The translations under genes and the position numbers were made by a program. Below, piece after piece: positions 15,865-25,051 of a stretch of 64,000 nucleotides of DNA (position 1 is its first letter; each line of letters opens with the position of its first letter). Source of the stretch: DATGUN01 sp035301285 (GTDB lineage Bacteria > Bacillota > Bacilli > Bacillales > Amphibacillaceae); the NCBI GenBank assembly GCA_035301285.1, contig DATGUN010000090.1, positions 99,654 to 163,653 on the forward strand, in the 5' to 3' direction. Below the pieces are notes generated by a model. That model made no database searches, had not been told where the DNA came from, and worked only from the letters and a program-made list of their open reading frames with translations.

Positions 15865-18159
15865 ATGAAAGGATATTGGCATTTTATAGCACTTTCGGCA
15901 AGTATATCTGCACTTACCGTTATATATGGCCATTACTGGTTCATATTCGGTTATTTTGCGTGGTTGTTCTACTTATATCTTTTTCGGGGCTTGAAGTGGC
16001 AGGTTATATTATATTCGAGCCTCACCCTCCTGATTTTTATATTTTATATTCCTTCTGTTGATCACACCTCATCATCTGTAACCACAGAATCATCCCACTC
16101 TCAACTTTTAATGACCGGCACAATTATAAGTCCTCTGAAAGAAACTCCAACCTATATACAATTTTCTTTTGAAAAGGATTCTGATGCACAGAACCTGCTT
16201 GTATATTATTTTAAAAATGATTCCGATTCCCGATTACTATCCGATATTAATGCCCAATACGGACAGACTTGTCAAATAAGTGGAAAAACTGATAGGGTCC
16301 AGCATGCTACCAATCCCGGACAATTCGATTTTAATGATTATCTGAACCGACAAGGGATTGACATTCAAATGATTGTTGAGTCACTCTCCGATATAAATTG
16401 CACCGGAAAAAATGCCTTATCATTTATCCATTCCCTCCGCAGGGGTGTTATGTCATATGCACAAGCACATTTAAGTGACTATTCTTTTGGGTGGGTATCT
16501 GCACTTATATTCGGTGAAGATTCTTTTATATCGGAGGATACGATTGAATTATTCCAGTATTGGGGGTTGTCCCATTTACTTGCTATATCGGGGTTACATG
16601 TTGGATTGATCGTATCACTTATATATTTTCTCTTAATAAAATTAAATGTACTCACTAAAGAACGGACACAGACTTTAATGTTGTTTTTCCTGCCGTTTTA
16701 TGCAATGCTTGCAGGCGGAGCTCCTTCAGTCTGGCGGGCAAGCCTAATGGTGTTGTTCGTATTGATATGCCATAAACTTAAAATCCGTATGAGTATGACA
16801 GATATATTCAGTTTGGTATTTATTGGATTGGTATTCATGGATCCCATGCTTATTTATCATATCGGGTTCCAGTTATCTTTCATTGTTACGTTTGGTCTAT
16901 TACTATCCAAAAAGTGGCTTAAGGAAACAACACACCCATTATTTCTCATCATTAAAATCAGTTTTGTCTCACAAATGATGATCGTCCCACTTCAGGTTGG
17001 ATATTTTTTGGTTTTTCAGCCACTTTCAATCATCTTGAATATCGTTGTTGTTCCATACTTTTCTATGTTTGTCATTCCATATATGTTCATTTTATTGGCT
17101 ACATCACCGTTGCCATTAATCGGCAAGGGATTCGATTTCGCTTTTGAAGTTGTTCACAAAGGATTTGTTCAATGTATCCAGTTCGTCGATAAGATAGCAG
17201 ATTATCCATTTATTCTTGGTTCCTTTCCCTTATTGTTTACGCTCCTGTATTATCTTTTTTTCTTCACGATGATGCAGCGAATGGAATTAAAAAAACAATT
17301 ACAAGCTTTTTTTTATGGATGTCTTGTAGTTGGCGTATTAGTTGGGATCTCCTTAAAACCTCACTTTTCCCCCGAAGGTCGTATCACGATGCTCGATGTA
17401 GGACAGGGTGATTCATTTGTCATAGAATTACCATATCGAAAAGCAGTGATTTTGTATGATGCTGCTGCGACCGTTTCCTTTACTGACTGGACCCCTTCGG
17501 ATAAAGTATATAAAAATGTGATTAAACCTTATCTATATCACCGAGGCATCCAAAAGATCGATGCTATCGTATTATCACATGAAGACATGGATCATATGGG
17601 GAGTGTCCAATTTTTATTAGATGATTTTCACGTTGACCGAATGATCACAAATCGTTTTTATGAAAATACAAAAGATATACAGAAGGAATGGGATAAACAT
17701 TCGATACCGATGAAAACATTCCAGAAAGGTGATGCATTCACGATTGGTTCACAGGAGTTCCTCGTCCTTTCACCAGGATATGAAAAAAATTCACCTAACG
17801 AAAATTCGTTAATTTTGTATACGGTTCTCGGTGGTAAAAGGTGGCTACTGACAGGTGACATGGAAAATCAGACGGAAAAAGATATAAGAGAGGATTTCCC
17901 GGAACTTGAAGTGGATGTCCACCAAGTTGCACATCATGGGAGCAATACATCGACGAGCGAAGAACTCATGGGTTGGCTTAGGCCAGAATATTCCTTGATA
18001 TCAGTGGGTAGAAACAATATGTACGGTCACCCCAATGCTGAAGTAGTGGAATTGATTCATCATTTTGATTCAACATTATTAAGGACGGATGAACATGGAG
18101 CCATTACATATCGATTCACAAAAGAGGGGGGAGATTTCTTCCGTTTCTTGCCGAAGTGA
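15865..18159 (+). CDS. comEC: DNA uptake channel ComEC
   Basis: Polytopic membrane protein that forms the channel carrying single-stranded DNA into the cell. 764 residues from ATG 15865: several membrane helices, the ComEC competence domain with HLLAISGLHVGLI (about residues 237-249) and GAPSVWRA, then a C-terminal metallo-beta-lactamase-like domain with TMLDVGQGD, LSHEDMDHMG, LTGDME and AHHGSNTSTS, thought to act as nuclease. The ribosome-binding site (GGAGG at 15846-15850) is 14 bases from this ATG, longer than usual, so translation may start elsewhere: an in-frame TTG at 15844 overlaps that site. A strong hairpin follows at 18161. Confidence 0.94.
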   Translation: MKGYWHFIALSASISALTVIYGHYWFIFGYFAWLFYLYLFRGLKWQVILYSSLTLLIFIFYIPSVDHTSSSVTTESSHSQLLMTGTIISPLKETPTYIQFSFEKDSDAQNLLVYYFKNDSDSRLLSDINAQYGQTCQISGKTDRVQHATNPGQFDFNDYLNRQGIDIQMIVESLSDINCTGKNALSFIHSLRRGVMSYAQAHLSDYSFGWVSALIFGEDSFISEDTIELFQYWGLSHLLAISGLHVGLIVSLIYFLLIKLNVLTKERTQTLMLFFLPFYAMLAGGAPSVWRASLMVLFVLICHKLKIRMSMTDIFSLVFIGLVFMDPMLIYHIGFQLSFIVTFGLLLSKKWLKETTHPLFLIIKISFVSQMMIVPLQVGYFLVFQPLSIILNIVVVPYFSMFVIPYMFILLATSPLPLIGKGFDFAFEVVHKGFVQCIQFVDKIADYPFILGSFPLLFTLLYYLFFFTMMQRMELKKQLQAFFYGCLVVGVLVGISLKPHFSPEGRITMLDVGQGDSFVIELPYRKAVILYDAAATVSFTDWTPSDKVYKNVIKPYLYHRGIQKIDAIVLSHEDMDHMGSVQFLLDDFHVDRMITNRFYENTKDIQKEWDKHSIPMKTFQKGDAFTIGSQEFLVLSPGYEKNSPNENSLILYTVLGGKRWLLTGDMENQTEKDIREDFPELEVDVHQVAHHGSNTSTSEELMGWLRPEYSLISVGRNNMYGHPNAEVVELIHHFDSTLLRTDEHGAITYRFTKEGGDFFRFLPK

Positions 18160-18160
18160 A

Positions 18161-18205
18161 ACAATCCCTGCCGACTATTGAGATTAAGGCAGGGATTGTA
18201 TTCAT
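18161..18205. terminator. Hairpin between convergent comEC and yqzM
   Basis: ACAATCCCTGCC and GGCAGGGATTGT form a perfect 12-bp stem with a 15-base loop. The T tract is short on both sides, but position and stem strength support a shared terminator. Confidence 0.7.
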
Positions 18206-18240
18206 ATTCAATCATCGAATTAAATATGTATATGTTGTTT

Positions 18241-18375
18241 TCAAGATGTTGCTACATTGATGACGACGCCAATGACAAAAATTAGGACAAAGAAAATAAA
18301 CGAAAAGGTAAAACCCTTGATGGCACCAGGAATGTCATTTTCTTTGGATTGTGGATCTTGTTCAAATTCGTTCAT
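18241..18375 (-). CDS. yqzM: Small membrane protein YqzM
   Basis: 44-residue protein beginning MNEFEQDPQSKENDIPGA, followed by one hydrophobic segment (about residues 22-42). This matches the B. subtilis YqzM pattern (MNEFE then QSK and ND, then one membrane helix) and the same location, leftward between comEC and holA. TAGGAGG lies nine bases before the ATG at 18375. Function unknown; in B. subtilis it belongs to no well-studied pathway. A rightward open frame covers the same bases but has no ribosome-binding site. Confidence 0.85.
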   Translation of the reverse strand: MNEFEQDPQSKENDIPGAIKGFTFSFIFFVLIFVIGVVINVATS

Positions 18376-18665
18376 GTTAATCCTCCTATTCATAAATAGT
18401 ATATATCATATGTTGATAAAAATCCAGTTTGATTCCACGCGAGCTATTCTCCAAAATTAGCAAGAGTTAACACCCATACTTTAACGAAAATAGGCTATTC
18501 TAACACATACCCGCTTGAAAGACAGTTGCTAGTGCTGTTTTTCAGCGTTCATATAGATTTTGCAGGGGGATAATCCTATTTTATCTCCCTGTTTATTGAT
18601 TTATCCTTGCTAAAGTTTATTGTACAATTTAACATTGATAATATCAACTATCGGGGTGGAAGAGT

Positions 18666-19697
18666 ATGTCATACCAAAACGTTTTAAATCAAGTCAAGAA
18701 GAAACAAATGGCACCAGTATATTTATTATATGGCACAGAAACTTATTTCATACAGGATCTCAAGGAGAAAATAACAGAAACAGTCGTGCCTGAACAAGAT
18801 AGCGAAAACATCATTCATTATGATTTGGAGGAAACTCCAATTCAGGAAGTGGTTGCTGATGCTGAAACGTATCCACTTTTCAGTGAACAGAAATTGATCA
18901 TTGCAAGTAATCCAGTGTTTTTAAAAGCAAAGCCTCCTAAAATATTATTCGAACACCATGTAGACGTATTATACGATTACCTTAATGATCCGGTCCCATT
19001 CACAACCCTGGTCTTTATTGCACCATATGAAAAAATCGATGAACGGAAAAAGATAAGTAAAGCATTAAAAAAACATGCGACTGTTGCCATATGTCAGCCA
19101 TTGCGTGAAAAAGAAACGGCCAGATGGATTAATGATTATTCTGCCGAGTTGGCCATAACCATTGATCCTGATGTGATAGAGATGCTTGAGGCTGAATTTT
19201 CCGGTAATCTTGATATTTTAAAAAATGAATTACATAAATATGCTTTATATGTCGGAAAAGGAGGATTCGTTTCATCCGATGTCGCCAATAAGTTGACTTC
19301 ACATTCCATCAATCACACCAGTTTACGACTGGCAGATGCTGTCATGGAACAAGATTTATCTCTTGCAGTCAATATCAGCAAAGATTTATTGAAAATGAAA
19401 GAAGAACCTATTGCAATCATCGGTTTATTGGCATTCCAATTCCGTGCTGTTTTACGGGTTAAATTATTGAGACAATCAGGGTATACACAAACACAAATAC
19501 AACAACAATTGAAAATGCATCCATTTGTCGTTAAAATGGCGATGAAACGAGAAAGAAGATTTTCATTTCATCAGCTAGAGCGTGTCATCGGTATTTTGAC
19601 CGATGCAGATGAGACGATGAAACGTGGAAGAATGGAAAAAGACTTCGCATTTGAATTATTGATATATGATTTAATTAAAACAGCATCATCTTCATAA
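18666..19697 (+). CDS. holA: DNA polymerase III delta subunit (clamp loader)
   Basis: 343-residue delta subunit, the wrench of the clamp-loader complex that opens the beta sliding clamp (YqeN in B. subtilis). The N-terminal block PVYLLYGTETYFIQ is the degenerate P-loop region, FTTLVFIAPYEKID and the C-terminal REKETARWI and LLAFQFRAVLRVK segments fit the family. GGGGTGG precedes ATG 18666. It is followed by a bidirectional terminator shared with rpsT. The 290-base gap before it, after yqzM, holds no other gene I can see. Confidence 0.93.
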   Translation: MSYQNVLNQVKKKQMAPVYLLYGTETYFIQDLKEKITETVVPEQDSENIIHYDLEETPIQEVVADAETYPLFSEQKLIIASNPVFLKAKPPKILFEHHVDVLYDYLNDPVPFTTLVFIAPYEKIDERKKISKALKKHATVAICQPLREKETARWINDYSAELAITIDPDVIEMLEAEFSGNLDILKNELHKYALYVGKGGFVSSDVANKLTSHSINHTSLRLADAVMEQDLSLAVNISKDLLKMKEEPIAIIGLLAFQFRAVLRVKLLRQSGYTQTQIQQQLKMHPFVVKMAMKRERRFSFHQLERVIGILTDADETMKRGRMEKDFAFELLIYDLIKTASSS

Positions 19698-19726
19698 AAA
19701 AACGATCCATTGAAGGATCGTTTTTT
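19696..19726. terminator. Bidirectional terminator between holA and rpsT
   Basis: AAAAAACGATCC / GGATCGTTTTTT: GC stem flanked by A and T tracts, so it works from both sides. Confidence 0.9.
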
Positions 19727-19727
19727 A

Positions 19728-19997
19728 TTATGATGCGCTGACCTCGTTCAATCTCCTGGAAAGACGGGATTTTTCACGATTGCCATGATTTTTATGGATA
19801 GCGCCTTTCTGTACAGCCTTATCAATCTTCTGAACGGTTTTATGATAAGCCTGTTTTGCAGTCTCAAGTTCATTTGCCTCCAGCAAATTTTCTACACGCT
19901 TGATATTCGTACGCATATCACTTTTACAGGATTGATTTAGTGCACGTTTTTTGTTGTTTGTATGAACACGTTTAATAGCTGATTTTAAATTAGCCAA
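19728..19997 (-). CDS. rpsT: Ribosomal protein S20
   Basis: Primary-binding 30S protein. From the TTG at 19997 it has 89 residues and begins MANLKSAIKRVHTN, the normal S20 start; the upstream in-frame GTG at 20006 lies inside the ribosome-binding site (AGGAGGTG). The rest is lysine/arginine-rich helix (KKRALNQSCKSDMRT, KGAIHKNHGNREKSRLSRRL). A UUG start is also used by E. coli rpsT, where it matters for autogenous control. Monocistronic: own promoter at 20046-20074 and own terminator. Confidence 0.96.
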   Translation of the reverse strand: MANLKSAIKRVHTNNKKRALNQSCKSDMRTNIKRVENLLEANELETAKQAYHKTVQKIDKAVQKGAIHKNHGNREKSRLSRRLNEVSAS

Positions 19998-20045
19998 TTT
20001 TTTCACCTCCTAAATCAAGCCCAGATTCAATATCTGAACATATGT

Positions 20046-20074
20046 ATTTTATCAAATCAATGTCATGATTACAA
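20046..20074 (-). promoter_or_regulatory. Candidate rpsT promoter
   Basis: Minus strand TTGTAA (20069-20074), 17-base spacer, TAAAAT (20046-20051), about 50 bases before the rpsT start. Confidence 0.45.
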
Positions 20075-20168
20075 TTTCTTTGTCAAAATTTTAGTAAACT
20101 GCATGATTTCCCTCAGTTGTGTACACGCTAAAAAGAAATGTACTTATTGATTGGGAAGGATGTATGAA

Positions 20169-21266
20169 ATGACAAATAAAAGCAAAAAACAGGTGAGAAC
20201 CGATTTGGCTGTTGAAGCGAAGGATATGTATATCAAGGAAAACCATAAAAGCGAAGAGACTGTAAAAAAAGGAATACGGACCAGTGAGCGGACAGAAAAT
20301 GATATAACTATTTCATATGTAGAAATTTCTGATGAAGGCGCCGATACCATCCAAAAGAAAGCGGGCACATATATAACCATCTATGCTGATGGTGTTAAAA
20401 AGCAGGATACAAAAAGCCAAGAAAATGCAGCTAAGATACTGGCTGATGAAATGGAAAAGCTTATACAAAAACACCATATACCCCGTGATGCAGTCTGTCT
20501 TGTGGTCGGTTTGGGAAATTGGCATGTCACCCCTGACGCATTAGGACCCATGACGGTTGACAATGTTCTGGTAACAAGTCATTTATTTCAATTGGAGCAT
20601 GAAACGGTTGCCGATGGGTATCGATCGGTTTCGGCGATTACGCCTGGCGTGATGGGGGTGACCGGTCTGGAAACAAGCGACATCATTTTCGGTATTTTAA
20701 AGCAATTTAAACCAGACTTTGTGATTGCGGTTGACGCGCTTGCATCCCGTTCGATAGAGCGTATAAATGAAACCATCCAATTATCTGATTCAGGGATTCA
20801 TCCCGGTTCGGGCGTAGGTAATAAACGGAAGGAATTGAGTGAAGAAACGTTGGGGATACCTGTATTTGCAATTGGGGTACCTACTGTTGTGGATGCAGTT
20901 ACCATCACAAGCGACACAATAGATTATTTGCTGAAACATTTCGGTAAAGAATGGCGGGAAAAAGATGCCCCTTCAAAAGCGATCACCCCTTCCGGCTTAT
21001 CGTTTGGAATGAACAAATTAACAGAGGATGACCTTCCCAATGAAGAACAACGTGAAACGTTTTTGGGCCTAGTCGGTAATTTATCGGAGGAAGAAAAAAG
21101 AAATTTAATCAACGAGGTACTCAGTCCCACTGGCTATAATATGGTAGTCACGCCTAAAGAAGTGGATGAATTCATGAATGATATGGCAACCCTTGTAGCA
21201 AAAGGCCTTAACGCAGCACTTCATGAAACAGTTGATGTTGATAACGCTGCATCCTACACAAGATAA
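20169..21266 (+). CDS. gpr: Germination protease GPR
   Basis: Aspartic-type protease (family A25) that degrades small acid-soluble spore proteins at the start of germination. 365 residues. It is made as a zymogen; the short N-terminal pro-segment precedes VRTDLAVEAKDM. The conserved core TVDNVLVTSHLF, ITPGVMGVTGLETSDI, VIAVDALASRS and GIHPGSGVGNKR is intact. ATG 20169 has GGGAAGGA eight bases upstream; earlier in-frame starts at 20151 and 20160 overlap that site. Forespore expression (sigma-G) is expected from the family, but I could not fit a clear sigma-G promoter. SpoIIP follows. Confidence 0.95.
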   Translation: MTNKSKKQVRTDLAVEAKDMYIKENHKSEETVKKGIRTSERTENDITISYVEISDEGADTIQKKAGTYITIYADGVKKQDTKSQENAAKILADEMEKLIQKHHIPRDAVCLVVGLGNWHVTPDALGPMTVDNVLVTSHLFQLEHETVADGYRSVSAITPGVMGVTGLETSDIIFGILKQFKPDFVIAVDALASRSIERINETIQLSDSGIHPGSGVGNKRKELSEETLGIPVFAIGVPTVVDAVTITSDTIDYLLKHFGKEWREKDAPSKAITPSGLSFGMNKLTEDDLPNEEQRETFLGLVGNLSEEEKRNLINEVLSPTGYNMVVTPKEVDEFMNDMATLVAKGLNAALHETVDVDNAASYTR

Positions 21267-21367
21267 ACTCTATCCGCGTCTATCAAAATTTCATCAAATG
21301 AGTTCTACTTTTGAAACCATCGACATAGAATTTTCCAAGAAGACTTATTTTTGGAAAGGGTGGAGAG

Positions 21368-22531
21368 ATGGTTTCAAAAGCGGAGAATCACAATCCTTCT
21401 TACCGATGGTATAAAAAAGGAAGTCTGTATATCATTTCAATCATTATTTTGTTTATCACCATTGGCGTATTAACAACCATAAAACCTGCATACAGATTAT
21501 CATCACAAGCTATCTCAAAGTGGACGAGCAATATAGACAGTTCCACCTTTTTATATATCATGGGACTTGAAAATCGCACATTCAATAATGCATTGCCAAG
21601 CGATGAATCGTTTCCGAATCTATCAGGAACATTATTTAATATGATTATGCAAATGAAACCGAATGATCCAAGAAGCTTTTTAGGAACGGAATTACCTGGG
21701 TTCTCTATATTTGATAGAGAAATATTAATCGCCGGTGAAGGGACCAACTATACAAATTTACCAAATGAATCATCACCACCCTTAAAAGAGGTGCTAAAGG
21801 AACATAAAGCTGTTACAGATGAAAACGATGAAGAATCAAGCAATGATGATAGCAAGGACCCCACACCTTCGACTGACGGGAAAAAAGTGGTTTTTATATA
21901 CAACACCCACAATCGAGAGTCATTTTTACCACATTTACCCGATATCACTGACCCTGATCAAGCTTTTCATCACAAGGTAAATATAACAAAAGTCAGTGAT
22001 TACCTAGCGAAAGCGTTGGAAAATGAGGGGATCGGAACCAAAGTGGATGATACTGATATCGCGGAATTGCTCAGCGAAAATGGAATGGAGCACTCACAAT
22101 CATATGAAATGTCACGCGATGTTGTCGAAAAAGCATTCAGCGAAAATGACGATGTATCATACTCATTTGATATACATCGTGATGCGATGGGAAGAGATGT
22201 CACTACAAAAGAAATCGATGGAGATGAATATGCACGAATAGCCATTGTTATTGGGGAAGAATACGATTCATATGAAAAGAATCTTTCTCTTGCAACGGAA
22301 ATCCATAACAAGCTCGAAGAAAAATATCCCGGTTTAAGCAGAGGTGTTCTACCGAAAAAAGGAGCAGGAACCAACGGAGTGTTCAATCAGGATTTATCAG
22401 ACAATGCGATTCTTTTCGAATTCGGTGGTGTTGAAAATACTTTGGAAGAATTGTATCGGTCTGCGGATGCTTTGGCGGATATATTCAGCACATATTATTG
22501 GGATGCGGAAAAAGTCGATGCGGATTCTTAG
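21368..22531 (+). CDS. spoIIP: Stage II sporulation protein P (engulfment amidase/endopeptidase)
   Basis: Peptidoglycan amidase and endopeptidase that works with SpoIID and SpoIIM to remodel the wall during engulfment of the forespore. 387 residues: membrane anchor at about residues 18-38, an acidic serine-rich linker (about 140-175), then the amidase domain (about 180-375). The metal-ligand block is FIYNTHNRESF, and DIHRDAMGRDVTT and ILFEFGGVENTLEE carry further active-site residues. GGGTGGAGAG lies just upstream of the ATG. Sits between gpr and yqxA as in B. subtilis. Confidence 0.94.
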   Translation: MVSKAENHNPSYRWYKKGSLYIISIIILFITIGVLTTIKPAYRLSSQAISKWTSNIDSSTFLYIMGLENRTFNNALPSDESFPNLSGTLFNMIMQMKPNDPRSFLGTELPGFSIFDREILIAGEGTNYTNLPNESSPPLKEVLKEHKAVTDENDEESSNDDSKDPTPSTDGKKVVFIYNTHNRESFLPHLPDITDPDQAFHHKVNITKVSDYLAKALENEGIGTKVDDTDIAELLSENGMEHSQSYEMSRDVVEKAFSENDDVSYSFDIHRDAMGRDVTTKEIDGDEYARIAIVIGEEYDSYEKNLSLATEIHNKLEEKYPGLSRGVLPKKGAGTNGVFNQDLSDNAILFEFGGVENTLEELYRSADALADIFSTYYWDAEKVDADS

Positions 22532-22543
22532 GAGGGATGTTTC

Positions 22544-22858
22544 ATGGTTCGTTCATTTATTGGTTTTCTGATTATCATTGCCATTTTCCTGACTGGCATG
22601 GTTGTTGGAATCGGGAAAGATAGTCAGCAAGCAGATCATGATTCTATTAAACTGATTGACTTTAATCTAGATCATCAAAATGAATCAGAACAGATGAAAA
22701 AAGAAAATGAATATGAAGACACATCACATGCCAAAGACGAATATGAAACACCCAGGCATTTAACGCAAGTGATCGCTTCTTCATTGGAGTCCATTGTCAA
22801 GGGCGTATGCGATATGATTGTTCAGCTTTGCTATGCGTTTGCAAACTTATTTTTCTGA
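22544..22858 (+). CDS. yqxA: YqxA-like DUF3679 protein
   Basis: 104 residues with a hydrophobic N-terminal helix (about 3-22, FIGFLIIIAIFLTGMVVG), a charged middle and a second hydrophobic stretch at the C-terminus. Position between spoIIP and lepA, length and the N-terminal pattern agree with YqxA of Bacillus; function is unknown. GGAGGGATG precedes the ATG. It starts 12 bases after spoIIP, so the two are probably cotranscribed during sporulation. Confidence 0.75.
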   Translation: MVRSFIGFLIIIAIFLTGMVVGIGKDSQQADHDSIKLIDFNLDHQNESEQMKKENEYEDTSHAKDEYETPRHLTQVIASSLESIVKGVCDMIVQLCYAFANLFF

Positions 22859-22971
22859 TGCCAACTAAGGCTAGCTCGTTTCTATGAACATATCGGTGCA
22901 ATGTTCACAACCAAAAAGCATCTCATGATCTGTATATAACGAATAAAAAGCTAATGAAAAAAGAGTTATGT

Positions 22972-23000
22972 TTGAAACTATTGGCCCTGATTGCTATAAT
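22972..23000 (+). promoter_or_regulatory. Sigma-A promoter of lepA
   Basis: TTGAAA, exactly 17 bases, then TATAAT; 50 bases before lepA. Confidence 0.75.
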
Positions 23001-23050
23001 CAATCCTAGTCAATGTCTTTCGAAACAGACATGTAGGAGTGAACATAGAT

Positions 23051-24859
23051 ATGGTAAAGAATAAGAATAATGTACGTAACTTTTCAATCATTGCACACAT
23101 CGATCATGGGAAATCAACCCTTGCGGATCGTATTTTAGAAAACACACGTACGCTCACACAAAGAGAGATGAAAGATCAATTTTTAGATGCCATGGATTTG
23201 GAACGCGAGCGTGGTATCACGATTAAACTGAATGCGGTTCAACTCCATTATCGAAGTAAAAATGACGAAGAATATACATTCCATTTAATTGACACCCCGG
23301 GACATGTCGATTTCACTTATGAAGTATCACGTAGCCTCGCTGCATGTGAGGGGGCCATATTAGTAGTCGATGCCGCGCAGGGAATTGAAGCGCAAACACT
23401 TGCAAACGTCTATCTCGCATTGGATAACGAATTGGAAATTATCCCGGTCATCAATAAAATTGACTTGCCGAATGCTGACCCTGACCGGGTAGCGAAAGAA
23501 TTAGAGGATGTCATCGGAATAGATCCCGAAGATGTCATTTTGGCTTCCGCTAAATCAAATATCGGTATAGAAGATATATTGGAACGGGTAGTTGATGCTG
23601 TGCCACCTCCTTCAGGTGAAGATCATAAACCATTGAAGGCTCTCATTTTCGATTCATTATATGATTCCTACCGTGGTGTCATTACGTATATTTGCATAAA
23701 AGAAGGTTCTGTTAAGGTTGGCGATAAAATTAAATTGATGGCGACGGGCAAAGAATTTGAGGTCAATGAAATCGGTGTGTTCACACCCGCCCCAGATCCA
23801 AAAGATGAATTGACTGTAGGGGATGTTGGTTATTTGACAGCGTCGATTAAAACGGTGGGAGACACCCAGGTCGGTGACACGATTACATTAGCAGATAATC
23901 CTTCCGAAGAGCCACTTGAAGGATATCGACCGTTGAATCCAATGGTCTTTTGTGGATTGTTTCCAGTAGATTCAAATAATTACAATGACTTACGTGAAGC
24001 ACTTGAACGCCTTGAACTCAACGATTCAGCCCTACAATATGAAGCCGAAACATCTCAGGCGTTAGGTTTTGGGTTCCGTTGCGGATTTCTGGGTCTATTG
24101 CATATGGAAATTATCCAAGAACGTATTGAGCGAGAATATAATATATCACTCATTACAACAGCCCCAAGTGTTGTTTATGAAGTCGAAAAGACAGATGGTG
24201 AAGTGGTGATAGTGGATAATCCATCCTTTATGCCTAACCCTCAAATCATACAAGAGGTAAATGAACCTTATGTACAAGCAACCATCATGGTACCGAATGA
24301 TTATGTCGGTCCAGTTATGGAAATAGCCCAAAAAAAACGCGGCCAGTTTATGGACATGCAATACTTGGACGATATCCGTGTTAACATCACTTATAAAATA
24401 CCGTTATCTGAAATTGTCTATGATTTTTTCGATCAACTTAAATCTCAAACAAAAGGTTATGCATCCTTTGACTATGAATTGATAGGTTACCATCCTTCCG
24501 ATCTTGTAAAAATGGATATCCTGCTAAACGGTGAGACGATTGATGCCTTATCCTTTATAGTACACCGGGATTTTGCACATGAGCGTGGAAAACATATTGT
24601 GAATAAATTAAAAGATCTCATACCAAGACAGCAATTCGAAGTTCCAGTACAGGCGGCCATTGGAAATAAAATAGCCGCACGTTCAACCATAAAAGCCGTT
24701 CGAAAAGATGTAACCGCAAAATTGTATGGCGGCGATGTTACCCGAAAAAGAAAACTATTGGAGAAACAAAAAGAAGGTAAGAAGCGGATGAAAATGGTCG
24801 GTTCTGTTGAGGTACCACAGGAAGCATTCATGGCAGTGTTGGAAATGGATAATGATTAA
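23051..24859 (+). CDS. lepA: Translation factor LepA (EF4)
   Basis: Ribosome-associated GTPase implicated in translation under ionic stress and in 30S biogenesis. 602 residues from ATG 23051, eight bases after AGGAGTG; a GTG at 23039 would add four residues. G1 AHIDHGKST, G3 DTPGHVDFTYEV, G4 NKIDLPNADP and the LepA-specific C-terminal region ending with KAVRKDVTAKLYGGD and RKRKLLEKQKEGKKR are all present. Terminated by the hairpin at 24882-24916. In B. subtilis hemW follows; it is missing here. Confidence 0.97.
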   Translation: MVKNKNNVRNFSIIAHIDHGKSTLADRILENTRTLTQREMKDQFLDAMDLERERGITIKLNAVQLHYRSKNDEEYTFHLIDTPGHVDFTYEVSRSLAACEGAILVVDAAQGIEAQTLANVYLALDNELEIIPVINKIDLPNADPDRVAKELEDVIGIDPEDVILASAKSNIGIEDILERVVDAVPPPSGEDHKPLKALIFDSLYDSYRGVITYICIKEGSVKVGDKIKLMATGKEFEVNEIGVFTPAPDPKDELTVGDVGYLTASIKTVGDTQVGDTITLADNPSEEPLEGYRPLNPMVFCGLFPVDSNNYNDLREALERLELNDSALQYEAETSQALGFGFRCGFLGLLHMEIIQERIEREYNISLITTAPSVVYEVEKTDGEVVIVDNPSFMPNPQIIQEVNEPYVQATIMVPNDYVGPVMEIAQKKRGQFMDMQYLDDIRVNITYKIPLSEIVYDFFDQLKSQTKGYASFDYELIGYHPSDLVKMDILLNGETIDALSFIVHRDFAHERGKHIVNKLKDLIPRQQFEVPVQAAIGNKIAARSTIKAVRKDVTAKLYGGDVTRKRKLLEKQKEGKKRMKMVGSVEVPQEAFMAVLEMDND

Positions 24860-24881
24860 CACCATATAAATACGACCAGCT

Positions 24882-24916
24882 AATAGCCAGCGGAAAACAC
24901 TTTCCACTGGCTATTT
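24882..24916 (+). terminator. Intrinsic terminator after lepA
   Basis: AATAGCCAG-GGAAA / TTTCC-CTGGCTATT stem with one mismatch, then TT-rich sequence. Confidence 0.75.
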
Positions 24917-24971
24917 ACATTTCTAAGGCACGGCTTTCATTTAACTATTTCATACAATATAAACATCTATA

Positions 24972-25000
24972 TTGACAAAAATATACGGATTTGATAATTT
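24972..25000 (+). promoter_or_regulatory. Promoter of the hrcA-grpE-dnaK operon
   Basis: Perfect TTGACA at 24972-24977 followed by GATAAT at 24993 (15 bases) or TAATTT at 24995 (17 bases). The CIRCE operator lies just downstream. Confidence 0.6.
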
Positions 25001-25010
25001 ATTATTAGAA

Positions 25011-25037
25011 TTAGCACTCGGGAGTTATGAGTGCTAA
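25011..25037. promoter_or_regulatory. CIRCE operator (HrcA binding site)
   Basis: TTAGCACTC, nine-base spacer, GAGTGCTAA: an exact match to the CIRCE inverted repeat bound by HrcA. It lies between the promoter and hrcA, so hrcA, grpE and dnaK are under heat-inducible self-control. Confidence 0.98.
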
Positions 25038-25051
25038 CAGAGGTGAACATC

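Noticed and set aside
15840..16061. 73-residue frame overlapping the comEC start
   Set aside because: Shares the comEC ribosome-binding site but encodes nothing recognisable; comEC frame continues for 764 residues.
20090..20168. Sigma-G promoter of gpr
   Set aside because: CATGATT resembles a -10 but no matching -35 is found at 17-18 bases.
22000..22386. 128-residue minus-strand open frame inside spoIIP
   Set aside because: Entirely within the amidase domain coding sequence; antisense composition bias.
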